From: JBBQWR01 sp038210495 | Lineage (GTDB): Bacteria > Planctomycetota > Planctomycetia > Pirellulales > DATAWG01 | Reading direction: 5' to 3' | DNA: 64,000 nt | NCBI GenBank assembly: GCA_038210495.1 | Contig: JBBQWR010000021.1 | Coordinates: 21,815-85,814, forward strand | Part shown: positions 52,908 to 63,044 of the stretch, piece after piece | Numbering within the stretch: the first letter of the stretch is position 1 | Layout: each line of letters opens with the position of its first letter | Position numbers and translations under genes: made by a program | The notes under the pieces: model-generated | Told to the model about the DNA's origin: nothing | What the model saw: the letters and a program-made list of their open reading frames with translations, nothing else | Databases searched by the model: none

Positions 52908-53038
52908 TGGTATCTCGGGGAATGCAAAGCGGAATCTTTCGCTGGCGCCCCGAGCTTCGGCCAGCCGGCGATACCTCTTTGATTTTGGGATGCCATCGGG
53001 CATATTGGTCGCGTTCTCCCGAACCAGCGCCAACCGAG

Positions 53039-54442
53039 ATGACGACCATGCCTGACATCCAAGAGATCGCGCATCTGATCCATACGCACCGCGACTCCGA
53101 TCATCAAGCGATCCGCAAAATGCTGGTGGATTTGCCCGTCCCCGATTTGGCCGATGTGTTCAACGCGGCGCCGGCCGTGTGCGAAGTCGCCGAGATGTTG
53201 GGCCTCTTGCCGCTGGAGAAAGCAATTAAGGTGTGCGACGAGCCGCGATTGGCGCGCCGTAGCGCCATCGTCGAAGAAGCGCCCCCGGAGTTGGCCGCCA
53301 AACTGCTCGACGGCATGGCTTCCGACGAGCGGACGTCAGTCGTGCGACATTTGAGCCTGCACAGTCGCCGTTCGCTGTTGTCGCTGCTCAGCGCCGCGTC
53401 GCGGGCGGAAGTCGAGCGCCAGCTTCAGTATCCCGAGGGAACGGCCGGCGATCTGATGACCTCCGAGTTCGTGCATTTTCCGCCGGCCACGACTGTCGGG
53501 CAGGCACTTAACCAAATCCGGCTGGAAGCCCACGACCGCGAGACGATTTACGCCTGCTACGTTGTGGATCCGGGCACGAGCCAACTGATCGGCGCCATTT
53601 CGCTGCGAGATTTGGTGATGGCCGATCCGAATATTCCCGTCAGTCAGATCATGCGAACGCACCCGGTGACCGTCGCCGCACTAACGCCGCGGAAGGAAGT
53701 CGCGAACAAGATCAGCAAATACAATTTACTGGCCGTGCCCGTGCTCGAAACCGACGGCCGGCTGGTCGGTTTCGTGACGGTCGACGATGTGATCGACGCT
53801 TTGGTCGAAGAGCAAACGAACACGGTGCTGCGGATGGGCGGCGTCGAAGCCGGGGCCCTCGACGATCCGTATATGAATACGCCCTGGCAGACGCTGGTTC
53901 GCAAGCGGGCGAACTGGCTCGTGCTGCTGTTTCTCGGCGAGATGCTCACGGCCACCGCGATGGGCCGCTTCGAGGGGGAAATCGCAAAGGCCGTGGTGCT
54001 GTCTTTGTTCGTGCCGCTCATCATCTCCAGCGGCGGTAACTCCGGTTCGCAGGCGACATCGCTGTTGATCCGAGCTCTCGCGCTCAATGAAGTGCGGCTC
54101 GGCGACTGGCGGCGCGTGCTAGGTCGCGAACTGGTTTCCGGCCTTTCGCTGGGGCTCGTGCTCGGAAGCATCGGCCTACTGCGAATTAGCCTGTGGCAAT
54201 GGCTGGGATGGTACGACTATGGCCAATATTGGCATCTGGTCTCGCTGACAGTCGGCGTGTCGCTGGTCGGAATCGTCCTGTGGGGCAGCGTGGCGGGCGC
54301 GATGCTCCCCTTCATTTTGAAACGACTGGGACTCGATCCGGCCACGTCGTCGGCCCCCTTCGTCGCCACGCTCGTCGATGTCACGGGACTCATTATCTAT
54401 TTCACCGTGGCGAAGCTCATATTGCACGGCACGCTGCTGTGA
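53039..54442 (+). CDS. mgtE: Magnesium transporter MgtE
   Basis: 467 residues from ATG 53039 (ATG 53048 also possible). Order: N domain of helical repeats (LPVPDLADVFNAAPAVCEV, LLDGMASDERTSVVRHLS), paired CBS domains (YPEGTAGDLMTSEFVHFPPA, LVGFVTVDDVIDALV), then five membrane helices with the pore-lining LFVPLIISSGGNSGSQATSL. A Mg2+-gated channel. The IS element lies about 140 bp upstream and may affect its promoter. Confidence 0.94.
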   Translation: MTTMPDIQEIAHLIHTHRDSDHQAIRKMLVDLPVPDLADVFNAAPAVCEVAEMLGLLPLEKAIKVCDEPRLARRSAIVEEAPPELAAKLLDGMASDERTSVVRHLSLHSRRSLLSLLSAASRAEVERQLQYPEGTAGDLMTSEFVHFPPATTVGQALNQIRLEAHDRETIYACYVVDPGTSQLIGAISLRDLVMADPNIPVSQIMRTHPVTVAALTPRKEVANKISKYNLLAVPVLETDGRLVGFVTVDDVIDALVEEQTNTVLRMGGVEAGALDDPYMNTPWQTLVRKRANWLVLLFLGEMLTATAMGRFEGEIAKAVVLSLFVPLIISSGGNSGSQATSLLIRALALNEVRLGDWRRVLGRELVSGLSLGLVLGSIGLLRISLWQWLGWYDYGQYWHLVSLTVGVSLVGIVLWGSVAGAMLPFILKRLGLDPATSSAPFVATLVDVTGLIIYFTVAKLILHGTLL

Positions 54443-54519
54443 TGCGGACGCGATCGGGCGAACTTACCGAAAGCTGTTTGCACTCTGGTCTTGCAACGTA
54501 TGAAACAGAGCCACGATCG

Positions 54520-54800
54520 TCATTGTGCGTCGCGGTGCGGGCGGAGCCACTGGTCCCTGGCTTTGGCGATATCTTCCTTAACTTGCTGAATCGTGAAAAC
54601 ATCTCCAGCCTCGACGTCCTCAAGCGATCGCTCGATCAGCGTCATGCGCTCCAGAGTGAAAAACTCATCGAGATCGGGCGTTTCGGCCCGCAGGTCGAGT
54701 GCGACCACATCGGCGACATACTCGGCGACGCTGGCAAAACCCGCCTCGCCCGCCGCTGGGCGTCCAGAGAGAGTTGGTCCGAAAGACTAACCTGATGCAC
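54520..54800 (-). pseudogene. Frameshifted small gene, antitoxin-like
   Basis: A strong AAAAGGAG site precedes GTG 54800, and the first frame reads VHQVSLSDQLSLDAQRRA. The homology-like continuation GEAGFASVAEYVADVVALDL and FTLERMTLIERSLEDVEAGD is in a different frame, ending at 54520. The shift is near 54747-54752. The whole resembles small ribbon-helix-helix/antitoxin-type proteins of about 90 residues, but I cannot name the family. No toxin gene follows. A sequencing error is possible. Confidence 0.55.
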
Positions 54801-55118
54801 CGGAATCTCCTTTTGAGCCCTACTCAACCAGCAAGACAGAGAGGGTCAGACCCATTTTGCTCACCGGGCATCGTAAAATCGGGCCAGGCCCCGGCCGGTT
54901 GAGTTAGGGCGCCTTTCGGATCGGAAACGCAATTATATTATGTGCCGCCAAGAAGATCATCGCCGCTGCGAGGGAAAGGCGGTCGGACAATTGCACATTC
55001 CGCCTCGTGGACGCGGGGGGCGAAGCAAATTTGAGATCGGTGCATTCGGCAATCCGCAACCGGCTTGCGCGTGGCGCTGTATACTCCAGTAGGCGGGCTG
55101 GCGTAAAATCGCCCCGTA
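54801..55118. other. Non-coding gap, 318 bp
   Basis: No gene seen. Contains AT-rich ACGCAATTATATTATGTG near 54926-54943 and GC-rich inverted stretches; presumably the promoter region of the esterase gene. Confidence 0.4.
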
Positions 55119-56114
55119 ATGCCTGCTTTCTTTGGAGTTTACGCGCCCTTGAATAGACTCGCTATTACCATTCTTGCGGGGGCCGTCGGTTGCTTCTTAC
55201 CGAAACTCGCGGCTTCGGCCGTCGAAGCTTTGCCCTCCACGCCGGCGCCGGGGACGTATTCCTTCAATTTCAAAATCGGCGACTTCGAGCGGACCGCGCT
55301 CGTGCATGTCCCCAAGTCGTTCAAGGGAACGATCGCCGGTAAGCTGCCGCTGGTGATCGCCCTGCATGGCGCCGGAGGTCATGGCGGTCACATGCTGGAG
55401 GCCGATCATTGGGCGGAAAAATCCGACACGGAAAATTTCTTCGTCGTGGCGCCCGATGGTCTTCCGCTGCGGCCCTGGCTTTCGGCGAACATCGTAACCA
55501 ATCCCGCCGTGTGGAACGCCGGCCAGTTGAAACCCGGCTCGCCCCGCCGCGAGATCGACGATGTGGCGTTTATCCAAAAGCTGCTCGATAAACTGAAGGA
55601 TAAAATTCCTTGCGATCCCCAGCGAACGTTCGTGGCTGGCCATAGCAATGGTGGCAGCATGGCCTTTCGGCTCGGCAATGAACTATCCGACCACTTCGCA
55701 GCGATCGCCGAAGTCGCGGGGCAGATGACCATCGACCAGCCGCATCCCAAGCGGCCGCTGCCGACGCTGTGCATCTATGGCACGAAGGACCCGGTCCTGC
55801 CGGTCGATGGCGGAGAGAGCCATTTGCCCTGGGGTAGCCGGGTGACGCCGCCCGTGGCCGACCGGCTGGCGATTTGGGCCAAGGCCCTGGGCTGCGAGAC
55901 GACGCCCAAAACATTGTCCGATAAGGATGGCGTCCGGCGCGTGGAGTACGCCGCCAAGACACCCGGCGGACCGACGCTGACGGCGCTTTATCTCGAAGGG
56001 CACGGCCATCATTGGCCCGGCAGCACGCGATCGCTTCCGCCGGCGATGATGGGGCCGAACACGAGCAAGCTCGACGCGACGGAGACTATCTGGGAGTTCT
56101 TCAAGAGTCGGTGA
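55119..56114 (+). CDS. Secreted alpha/beta-hydrolase esterase (LpqC / PHB depolymerase-like)
   Basis: 331 residues. A signal-like N-terminus (LAITILAGAVGCFLPKLAAS) is followed by an alpha/beta-hydrolase: LPLVIALHGAGGHGGHM (oxyanion), nucleophile in FVAGHSNGGSMAF, acid in YGTKDPVLPVDGG and His in GHGHHWPGS. Matches the feruloyl esterase / polyhydroxybutyrate depolymerase-like COG3509 group. Substrate unknown. The 3' end overlaps the remnant antiporter gene on the other strand by 14 bases. Confidence 0.86.
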   Translation: MPAFFGVYAPLNRLAITILAGAVGCFLPKLAASAVEALPSTPAPGTYSFNFKIGDFERTALVHVPKSFKGTIAGKLPLVIALHGAGGHGGHMLEADHWAEKSDTENFFVVAPDGLPLRPWLSANIVTNPAVWNAGQLKPGSPRREIDDVAFIQKLLDKLKDKIPCDPQRTFVAGHSNGGSMAFRLGNELSDHFAAIAEVAGQMTIDQPHPKRPLPTLCIYGTKDPVLPVDGGESHLPWGSRVTPPVADRLAIWAKALGCETTPKTLSDKDGVRRVEYAAKTPGGPTLTALYLEGHGHHWPGSTRSLPPAMMGPNTSKLDATETIWEFFKSR

Positions 56115-56442
56115 ACGGCGAAGAGGCTAGGGGCGATGGGACTAGGGGAGGCAGCGGCAACGTACGGCGGCGAATGCCACCGAAATCCCTAGTCCCTGGT
56201 CCCACCACTTCGGGAAAGAAATAGCCGAGGACCGAAGGGCCGAGCACGAGCCCCGCGGCAATTTCGCCGACCACGCCCGGTTGCCACAGTTTGCGAAACA
56301 GAATCGAGAACACCCGAGACGCCACCACGATGACGGCCAATTGGCAGACTACCGGCAACAGCACTTGCTCGAGGTCGAGCGAACGGAGTGCGTCGAGCGG
56401 GCGGATTTCCGCGGCGGCCAAAAAGAAAAGAGAGGGCCCCAT
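56101..56442 (-). pseudogene. Truncated Kef-type cation/proton antiporter (N-terminal ~80 residues)
   Basis: The frame from 56442 starts MGPSLFFLAAAEIRPLDALR and reads VLLPVVCQLAVIVVASRVFS, then GVVGEIAAGLVLGPSVLGYF. This is the N-terminal part of a CPA2 (KefB-like) antiporter, normally 400 or more residues. After about 83 residues the homology stops and the frame runs through repeat-like DNA (CTAGTCCC words near 56150-56205) into the esterase end. The other membrane helices are missing. Confidence 0.7.
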
Positions 56443-56714
56443 CGTGGAGGTTACTTCGCGAAAGATTTTATCGTTACGGTAAACACAAGGAGCCGCGGCG
56501 CCGCGGTCTTCGCGGCATGCTCCTTGCTTGACCACGCTGATCAGCATTTCATGCCGGACGCTGCTTGCGACTTCATGGTTTGGTTGTAAGTTATAACCGT
56601 GGCCGGAGCCCGGGCAAGCTCGCGCACACCGAGGCGTGGCCGACCCGGCACGAGGTTTGCCAACCCGTCAACGCAAAACCAGTGGAACCGCGGAACGACT
56701 TCAGCGATTGATTC

Positions 56715-58658
56715 ATGAGCGCTAGCCCTACCACAAAAAGTTCGCCCCCCACCCAGCGCCGCTTGGCGATCGGGGCCGAGGTTCAACCTAATGGGGGCGT
56801 TCATTTTCGCGTCTGGGCGCCGCTCCGCCGGAAGGTCGAAGTCGTGTTTGCCTCGGCGGAGCAAGCCGCTTCCGACGAAATTTCGACCAGCGATCTGCAA
56901 TCGGTGGAACTATGCCGGGAGTCGGACGGCCACTTCGCCGGTCTGGCGTCGCTGGCGGACGTTGGCAGTCGTTATGGCTTTCGGCTCGATGGCGACGAGC
57001 GAACGTACCCCGATCCCGCGTCGCGCTATCAGCCCGACGGTCCGCACGGCATGTCGATCGTCGTCGATCCCGCGGCGTATGAGTGGCAGGACCAAGAATG
57101 GCCGGGCCTCGCGCGGCACGGCCAAGTGATGTATGAATTGCACTTGGGCACGTTCACGCCCGAGGGAACTTGGGAAGCGGCCCGGCGCCAGCTATCGCGG
57201 CTCGCGGAACTGGGAATCACGGCAGTGGAGATCATGCCGGTCGCCGAATTCACCGGCCGCTTCGGCTGGGGCTACGATGGAGTGAATCTGTTTGCGCCGA
57301 CGCGGCTCTACGGCGAGCCCGATGCGTTTCGCCAGTTTGTCGACGAGGCCCATCGGCTCAACGTCGGCGTAATTCTGGACGTCGTGTTCAATCACTTTGG
57401 TCCGACCGGAAACTATCTCGGCCAATTCTCGGACCATTACACATCGAAAAAGCACCACACCGACTGGGGCCACGGAATCAACTTCGATTCGCACGATTGC
57501 GCCCCCGTGCGGGAGTTCTTCATCGCCAATGCCGGCTATTGGATCGACGAGTTTCATGTCGACGGTTTGCGGCTCGACGCCGTGCAAGCGATCGTCGACG
57601 ATTCGCCCGATCATATTCTGGCGGCCATCACTCGCCGCGTTCGCGAAATGGGAGCGGGCCGCAAGACGCTAGTAATCGCCGAGAACGAATTTCAGCAGAC
57701 GCACTTGCTGCGGTCTGTCGACAAGGGGGGCTACGGCCTCGACGGGGCGTGGAACGACGATTTCCACCATTCGGCCCGCGTCGCGATGACCGGCCACAGC
57801 GAGTACTACTATGGCGACTATCACGGCACGCCGCAGGAACTCGTTTCCGCAGTCAAATGGGGCTACCTTTATCAAGGCCAGTGGAACGTCCGGCAGCAGC
57901 ACCATCGCGGAGCATCGACGAAGGGCTTGGCCGCCGAGCAATTTGTCACGTTCTTGCAAAACCACGATCAAATCGGCAACTCGGCCCGAGGGAAACGCTG
58001 CCACGAACTGACATCCCCGGGCCGGCATCGAGCGCTCACCGCGCTGTGGCTCCTGGCGCCGGGCACGCCGATGTTCTTTCAAGGTCAGGAATTTTCCGCG
58101 TCCGCTCCGTTCTTGTATTTCGCCGACCATGAAGTTGAGCTCGGCAAGTTGGTCCGCCACGGTCGGCAAGAATCGCTACGGCAGTTCCGCAGCTTGTCAG
58201 GCCCCGACGTGGAAAAGTATCTCATCGATCCTTGCGCTCCGGCCACCTATGAGATGTGCAAGCTGGACTGGGCCGAGCGCGACTGGAACTTGGAGGCGTA
58301 TGCCTTGCACTATGACTTGCTGCGGCTGCGGCGCGAGGATGCTACCTTTGCAGTCCAATCGGCCGAGCGAATGTACGGCGCCGTGCTTGGACCCGAAGCG
58401 TTCGCGCTGCGATTCAACGGCGCGGGCGACGACGATCGATTGCTGATGGTCAATCTCGGGCCCGACTTGGAATGGACTCCGCCGACGGAACCGCTATTGG
58501 CGCCGGTCGAGGGGCACGACTGGGCCGTGCTCTGGTCGAGCGAAGATCCCAGGTACGGCGGTTCGGGCAGTGGTGTGCTCGATTCCAAGCATTGGTATTT
58601 TCCCGGACACGCCGCGCTCGTTCTATGCCGCGCGCCATTACAAAAGAAATCATCCTAA
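56715..58658 (+). CDS. treZ: Malto-oligosyltrehalose trehalohydrolase
   Basis: 647 residues, GH13. N-terminal carbohydrate-binding-like domain (GVHFRVWAPLRRKVEVVF), then the barrel with VMYELHLGTFTPEGTWEAA, VIMPVAEF-type EIMPVAEFTGRFGWGYDGV, nucleophile Asp in VDGLRLDAVQAI, Glu in VIAENEF and Asp in FLQNHDQIGN. Releases trehalose from maltooligosyl-trehalose. Its partner treY is not in the window. treS starts 19 bases downstream, so they are likely cotranscribed. Confidence 0.93.
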   Translation: MSASPTTKSSPPTQRRLAIGAEVQPNGGVHFRVWAPLRRKVEVVFASAEQAASDEISTSDLQSVELCRESDGHFAGLASLADVGSRYGFRLDGDERTYPDPASRYQPDGPHGMSIVVDPAAYEWQDQEWPGLARHGQVMYELHLGTFTPEGTWEAARRQLSRLAELGITAVEIMPVAEFTGRFGWGYDGVNLFAPTRLYGEPDAFRQFVDEAHRLNVGVILDVVFNHFGPTGNYLGQFSDHYTSKKHHTDWGHGINFDSHDCAPVREFFIANAGYWIDEFHVDGLRLDAVQAIVDDSPDHILAAITRRVREMGAGRKTLVIAENEFQQTHLLRSVDKGGYGLDGAWNDDFHHSARVAMTGHSEYYYGDYHGTPQELVSAVKWGYLYQGQWNVRQQHHRGASTKGLAAEQFVTFLQNHDQIGNSARGKRCHELTSPGRHRALTALWLLAPGTPMFFQGQEFSASAPFLYFADHEVELGKLVRHGRQESLRQFRSLSGPDVEKYLIDPCAPATYEMCKLDWAERDWNLEAYALHYDLLRLRREDATFAVQSAERMYGAVLGPEAFALRFNGAGDDDRLLMVNLGPDLEWTPPTEPLLAPVEGHDWAVLWSSEDPRYGGSGSGVLDSKHWYFPGHAALVLCRAPLQKKSS

Positions 58659-58676
58659 CGTCGCGCAATATTCCTC

Positions 58677-61600
58677 ATGCCCCCTGCCACGCACGCCGCT
58701 CGCACCGCCCGGGTGGCGGAAACCGTCGCCGCCCCTGCCGATCCGCTGTGGTACAAAGACGCGGTCATCTATCAATTGCACGTCCGCTCGTTTTTCGACA
58801 GCGACAACGACGGCATTGGCGATTTCGTCGGCCTGACGCAAAAGCTCGATTATTTGCAGGATCTGGGCGTGACGGCTCTGTGGCTGCTCCCTTTCTATCC
58901 CTCTCCGCTCCGCGACGATGGCTACGACATCGCGGATTACATGAATGTCAATCCGTCGTACGGCACGCTCCGCGACTTTAAGAACTTCGTTCGCGAGGCC
59001 CACGCGCGCGGGCTGCGCGTCATCACCGAGATGGTGCTTAACCACACGTCCGATCAGCATCCCTGGTTTCAGAAAGCTCGCCGCGCGGCGCCGGGCAGCG
59101 TGGCCCGAGAATTTTACGTCTGGAACGACTCGCCGAAAAAGTATGAAGACGCCCGGATTATCTTCAAGGATTTCGAAAGCTCCAATTGGGCCTGGGACCC
59201 GATCGCCCAGGCGTACTATTGGCACCGGTTCTATGCGCATCAGCCCGATTTGAATTTCGAGAGTCCCCACGTTCACAAAGCCATGTTCGAGATTCTCGAC
59301 TACTGGCTCGCCATGGGTGTGGATGGCGTGCGACTGGACGCGGTTCCTTATCTGTTCGAGCGCGAGGGGACCAATTGCGAGAACCTGCCCGAGACGCACG
59401 AGTTTTTGAAGAAGCTTCGCAAGCACGTCGACGACAATTTCTCCGATCGAATGATGTTGGCCGAGGCGAACCAATGGCCGGAGGACGCGATCGCTTATTT
59501 CGGGGACGGCGACGAATGCCAAACGGCGTTTCACTTTCCCGTGATGCCGCGGCTGTTCATGGCCATTCACTCGGAGGATCGGTTTCCGATCCTCGACATC
59601 TTGCAGCAGACGCCGCCGATTCCGGACACCTGTCAGTGGCTGGTGTTCCTGCGCAATCACGATGAATTGACGCTCGAAATGGTCACCGACGAAGAGCGCG
59701 ACTATATGTGGCGCGTATATGCCCACGATACGCAGGCGCGGATCAACTTGGGCATCCGCCGCCGGTTGGCGCCCCTTCTGGGGAACGATCGGCGGCGGAT
59801 CGAGCTCATGAACGGCCTGCTGTTCTCGCTGGCCGGCACGCCGGTGATTTACTACGGCGACGAAATCGGCATGGGGGACAACATCTATCTAGGCGATCGC
59901 GACGGCGTGCGAACTCCGATGCAGTGGAACCCCGACCGGAACGCCGGTTTTTCGGGCGCCAACACCCAGCAGCTGTATTCGCCCGTGATCATCGACTCGG
60001 AGTATCTCTACGAGGCGGTCAACGTCGAAGTGCAGCAGAAGAACATCCACTCGCTGCTCTGGTGGATGAAGCGACTGATCGCGCTGCGACAGCGATATCC
60101 CGCCTTGGGCCGCGGCACGTTTGAGGCGCTCGCTCCCGAGAACCAAAAGGTGCTGGCGTTCCTCCGCGTTTACGAAGGGCAGTATTTTTTGGTCGTCGCG
60201 AATCTCTCGCGATTCGTCCAGAGCGTCGAACTGGATCTGTCGGCTTATGCGTCGTTGCGGCCCGTGGAGGCGTTCGGCCGGACGAAGATGGCGCCGATCG
60301 GCAAGACGCCCTATATGCTGACCCTCTCCCCGCATGCCTTCTATTGGTTTTCCCTCGAAAGCGACGCCAGCCAAGCAACTCGGGCCGTAGCCGGCGATCT
60401 CCACCCGCGGTTGACCGTAGCCGAGCACTGGGAAGAAATCTTGCGCGGCCGATTGAAAAAGAATTTCGAATCGGCCTTGGTTCGCGATCTGCCGCATCGC
60501 CGCTGGTTCGCCGGCAAATCGCGCCCGATTCAATCGGTGCAGATCGCCGAAGTCGTGCCGCTGGACAAATCGCCCGAAGCGGGCGGCGCCGTGTTGGTGT
60601 TCGTTCGCGTCGAGTATCTCGAAGGAGAACCCGAGGGTTATTCGCTCGTCTTATCCGCCTATTGGGATCAAGCGGCGGAGCGGCTCCTGGCCGAACATCC
60701 GCAGGCCGTGTTGGCCAAAGTGCAAAACCGCTCGACGGAGCAAAATGGTGTCGTTTACGACGCGCTCGACGAACCGACCGCCGGCCATCGATTGCTCGAT
60801 TTGGTTGAGCATCGCCGCCATCTCAAGGGGCCTCGCGGCGAGCTTGTCGGTAGGGCTGAAAATCGTTTGACGGACGTTGTCGGCGGCGAGCGCGAGCCAC
60901 TTCCCGTCGCCCCGAACAAAACCGATCAAAGCAATAGCTCGCTTGTGTTCGGCGACAAGCTGATCCTAAAAATCTTTCGGCGAGTGGAACGCGGACTCAG
61001 TCCTGAACTAGAGATGGGTCGAGTGCTGGGCGTCGACGATAGCTTTCCTCACACGCCGCGACTGCTGGGATCGCTCGAATATGAGCTCGCGAGTCGCGAG
61101 TCGGTGACGCTCGGCGTGTTGCACCAGTTCGTGCCCCAGACCGTGACGGCTTGGCGGTTCACGCAAGATTTTCTGGGCCGATATTTGGAGCAGGTCTTGA
61201 CGGCGGCGCCCGAACAGCGCCCTCCGCAGGCCGTCGCTGGAGTCGACGGATCGCTGTGGAAGCTGGCTCAAGGAGACGCATCGGCCGCAGCCCGCGAGCA
61301 CGTCGGCGGATATTTGGAATCGGCGGCGCTCCTGGGTCGGCGGACGGGAGAATTGCATGTCGCGCTGGCCAAGGCTCCGGCGGCCGATTTCACGCCCGAG
61401 CCGTTTACGCAGCTTTATCAGCGCTCGCTTTATCAAGCAGCGCGCGAGATTGTGTCGCAGGCGTTTAGCGTGCTGCGGCGCGAAGCCAAATCATTTACCG
61501 GAGAAGCTCAGCAACTGGCGACGCAACTGTCCGGCCGCGAAAAGGAGCTGCTCGATCGGTTTCGCGGCATCTCGCGGCAAAAACTGCGAGCGAAGCGAAT

Positions 61601-62090
61601 CCGCTGCCACGGCGACTATCATCTCGGCCAACTGCTCTGGACCGGCAAAGATTTTCTGGCGATCGACTTCGAAGGGGAGCCGCACCGACACTTAGCCGCG
61701 CGGCGAATCAAGCGTTCGCCGCTGCAGGACGTCGCCGGCATGATCCGCTCGTTCCACTACGCGGCCGTAATCGCCGTGCAGCGATTGCCGCAGCGCGGCA
61801 TCAACGTGAGCGACACGCACGCGGTCGGCCAACAGGCGGCCGATTTCTGGCGGATCTGGAGCAGTTCCGCGTTTCTCAAGTCCTACGCCGCCGCCGTGGC
61901 CGACGCCGATCTCTTGCCCGAGGATCCGGCCCACGTCGAGGCGTTGTTCCAATTTCATCTGCTGGACCGGGCCGTCTATGAGTTGGGCTATGAGCTGAAC
62001 AATCGACCGGAGCAATCCGAAGTTCCGCTCCGCGGCCTGACCGAGCTCCTCGCAACGCTAGACACCCACCAAGAGCCGCGCACGAAGTAA
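58677..62090 (+). CDS. treS: Trehalose synthase fused to maltokinase
   Basis: 1137 residues. Residues 1-550 are a GH13 trehalose synthase (DAVIYQLHVRSFFDSDNDGI, VDGVRLDAVPYLFEREGTN, LAEANQWPEDAI, FLRNHDELTLEMV); residues about 590-1137 are a maltokinase (HRRWFAGKSRPIQSVQIAEV, IRCHGDYHLGQLLW, FLAIDFEGEP). It interconverts maltose and trehalose and phosphorylates maltose to maltose-1-phosphate, feeding the GlgE pathway if GlgE exists elsewhere. The last five codons and stop are a family B repeat (EPRTK). Confidence 0.93.
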   Translation: MPPATHAARTARVAETVAAPADPLWYKDAVIYQLHVRSFFDSDNDGIGDFVGLTQKLDYLQDLGVTALWLLPFYPSPLRDDGYDIADYMNVNPSYGTLRDFKNFVREAHARGLRVITEMVLNHTSDQHPWFQKARRAAPGSVAREFYVWNDSPKKYEDARIIFKDFESSNWAWDPIAQAYYWHRFYAHQPDLNFESPHVHKAMFEILDYWLAMGVDGVRLDAVPYLFEREGTNCENLPETHEFLKKLRKHVDDNFSDRMMLAEANQWPEDAIAYFGDGDECQTAFHFPVMPRLFMAIHSEDRFPILDILQQTPPIPDTCQWLVFLRNHDELTLEMVTDEERDYMWRVYAHDTQARINLGIRRRLAPLLGNDRRRIELMNGLLFSLAGTPVIYYGDEIGMGDNIYLGDRDGVRTPMQWNPDRNAGFSGANTQQLYSPVIIDSEYLYEAVNVEVQQKNIHSLLWWMKRLIALRQRYPALGRGTFEALAPENQKVLAFLRVYEGQYFLVVANLSRFVQSVELDLSAYASLRPVEAFGRTKMAPIGKTPYMLTLSPHAFYWFSLESDASQATRAVAGDLHPRLTVAEHWEEILRGRLKKNFESALVRDLPHRRWFAGKSRPIQSVQIAEVVPLDKSPEAGGAVLVFVRVEYLEGEPEGYSLVLSAYWDQAAERLLAEHPQAVLAKVQNRSTEQNGVVYDALDEPTAGHRLLDLVEHRRHLKGPRGELVGRAENRLTDVVGGEREPLPVAPNKTDQSNSSLVFGDKLILKIFRRVERGLSPELEMGRVLGVDDSFPHTPRLLGSLEYELASRESVTLGVLHQFVPQTVTAWRFTQDFLGRYLEQVLTAAPEQRPPQAVAGVDGSLWKLAQGDASAAAREHVGGYLESAALLGRRTGELHVALAKAPAADFTPEPFTQLYQRSLYQAAREIVSQAFSVLRREAKSFTGEAQQLATQLSGREKELLDRFRGISRQKLRAKRIRCHGDYHLGQLLWTGKDFLAIDFEGEPHRHLAARRIKRSPLQDVAGMIRSFHYAAVIAVQRLPQRGINVSDTHAVGQQAADFWRIWSSSAFLKSYAAAVADADLLPEDPAHVEALFQFHLLDRAVYELGYELNNRPEQSEVPLRGLTELLATLDTHQEPRTK

Positions 62091-62093
62091 GCG
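62073..62093 (+). repeat. Family B unit containing the treS stop codon
   Basis: GAGCCGCGCACGAAGTAAGC, read in frame as EPRTK-stop by treS; the unit overlapping the membrane protein gene at 41243 gives the same end. Confidence 0.85.
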
Positions 62094-62136
62094 TCCGCTG
62101 ACGCCCCGTGAAACTCAATCCGTCCACGCTCCCCGC

Positions 62137-63027
62137 ATGACATCTCCCGACTGGCCGCCGGCTTCTGCTTGGCCCCACTACGAGCTTCTCGATTTCGGGG
62201 ACGGTCAGCGATTGGAACGGTTCGGACAGTTCATCGTTGCTCGCCCGGCGCCGGTCGGCGCGGACATTGTGTCCAGCCTCTGGAGCACAGCGACCGCAAC
62301 ATTCGAAATCGGCTCCGATCGTCGGGCTCAGCGCGGCATATGGCGCCCCGCCGATGCGCTACCGAGCAGTTGGCTTATCAAGTGTGGTCCGCTGCGGTTG
62401 GAACTTAAGCCGACCGACTTCGGTCATCTCGGGATATTCCCGGAGCAGGTCGGCAATTGGCGGTGGATCAACGACCAAGTCGGTCGTCAATTCGCTCGCA
62501 AGGGTCGACCGCCGCGTGTGCTGAATTTGTTCGCCTACACGGGCGGCAGCACGCTCGCCGCCGCCGCCGCCGGCGCCGAACTCACGCACGTCGATAGCTC
62601 GCGGTCCGCCGTCGCCTGGGCCAGACGCAACGCCGATCACTCCGGCCTGGCCGCCGCGCCGATTCGCTGGATCGTCGACGACGCGGTGCGATTTGTCCGC
62701 CGGGAGATCGCCCGCGGCAATCGTTACGACGCCGTGATTCTCGATCCGCCCAGCTACGGCCACGGTCCGGCCGGCGAGATTTGGAAGCTGGAAGATCAGC
62801 TTCCGACTCTGCTCGCCGAGTGCGCCACGTTGACGGCCAGCAGCCGACTGTTCATGCTGCTCTCCTGCCACACGCCGACCGTCACGCCCGTCGCCGCAGC
62901 CCGTATGCTCGCCGAATCGCTCGGCGTGAGTCGCGATACGATCGCAGCCGAGAAGTTAGCGATACGCGCGGCCGATGGACGGCAATTGTTCTGCGGCGTC
63001 GCTGCGCGTTTTTGCGAACCACAATAG
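62137..63027 (+). CDS. Class I SAM-dependent rRNA methyltransferase (RlmI-like)
   Basis: 296 residues. SAM-binding motif VLNLFAYTGGSTLAAAAAG, the acidic ligand in LTHVDSSRSAVAWARRN, and the base-flipping motif YDAVILDPPSYGHGP. The closest pattern is RlmI/RlmK-type 23S rRNA methyltransferase, without an obvious PUA domain. Catalytic Cys in LLSCHTP. Target base inferred only. Confidence 0.82.
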   Translation: MTSPDWPPASAWPHYELLDFGDGQRLERFGQFIVARPAPVGADIVSSLWSTATATFEIGSDRRAQRGIWRPADALPSSWLIKCGPLRLELKPTDFGHLGIFPEQVGNWRWINDQVGRQFARKGRPPRVLNLFAYTGGSTLAAAAAGAELTHVDSSRSAVAWARRNADHSGLAAAPIRWIVDDAVRFVRREIARGNRYDAVILDPPSYGHGPAGEIWKLEDQLPTLLAECATLTASSRLFMLLSCHTPTVTPVAAARMLAESLGVSRDTIAAEKLAIRAADGRQLFCGVAARFCEPQ

Positions 63028-63044
63028 ACGATCGAATCGCCGAC

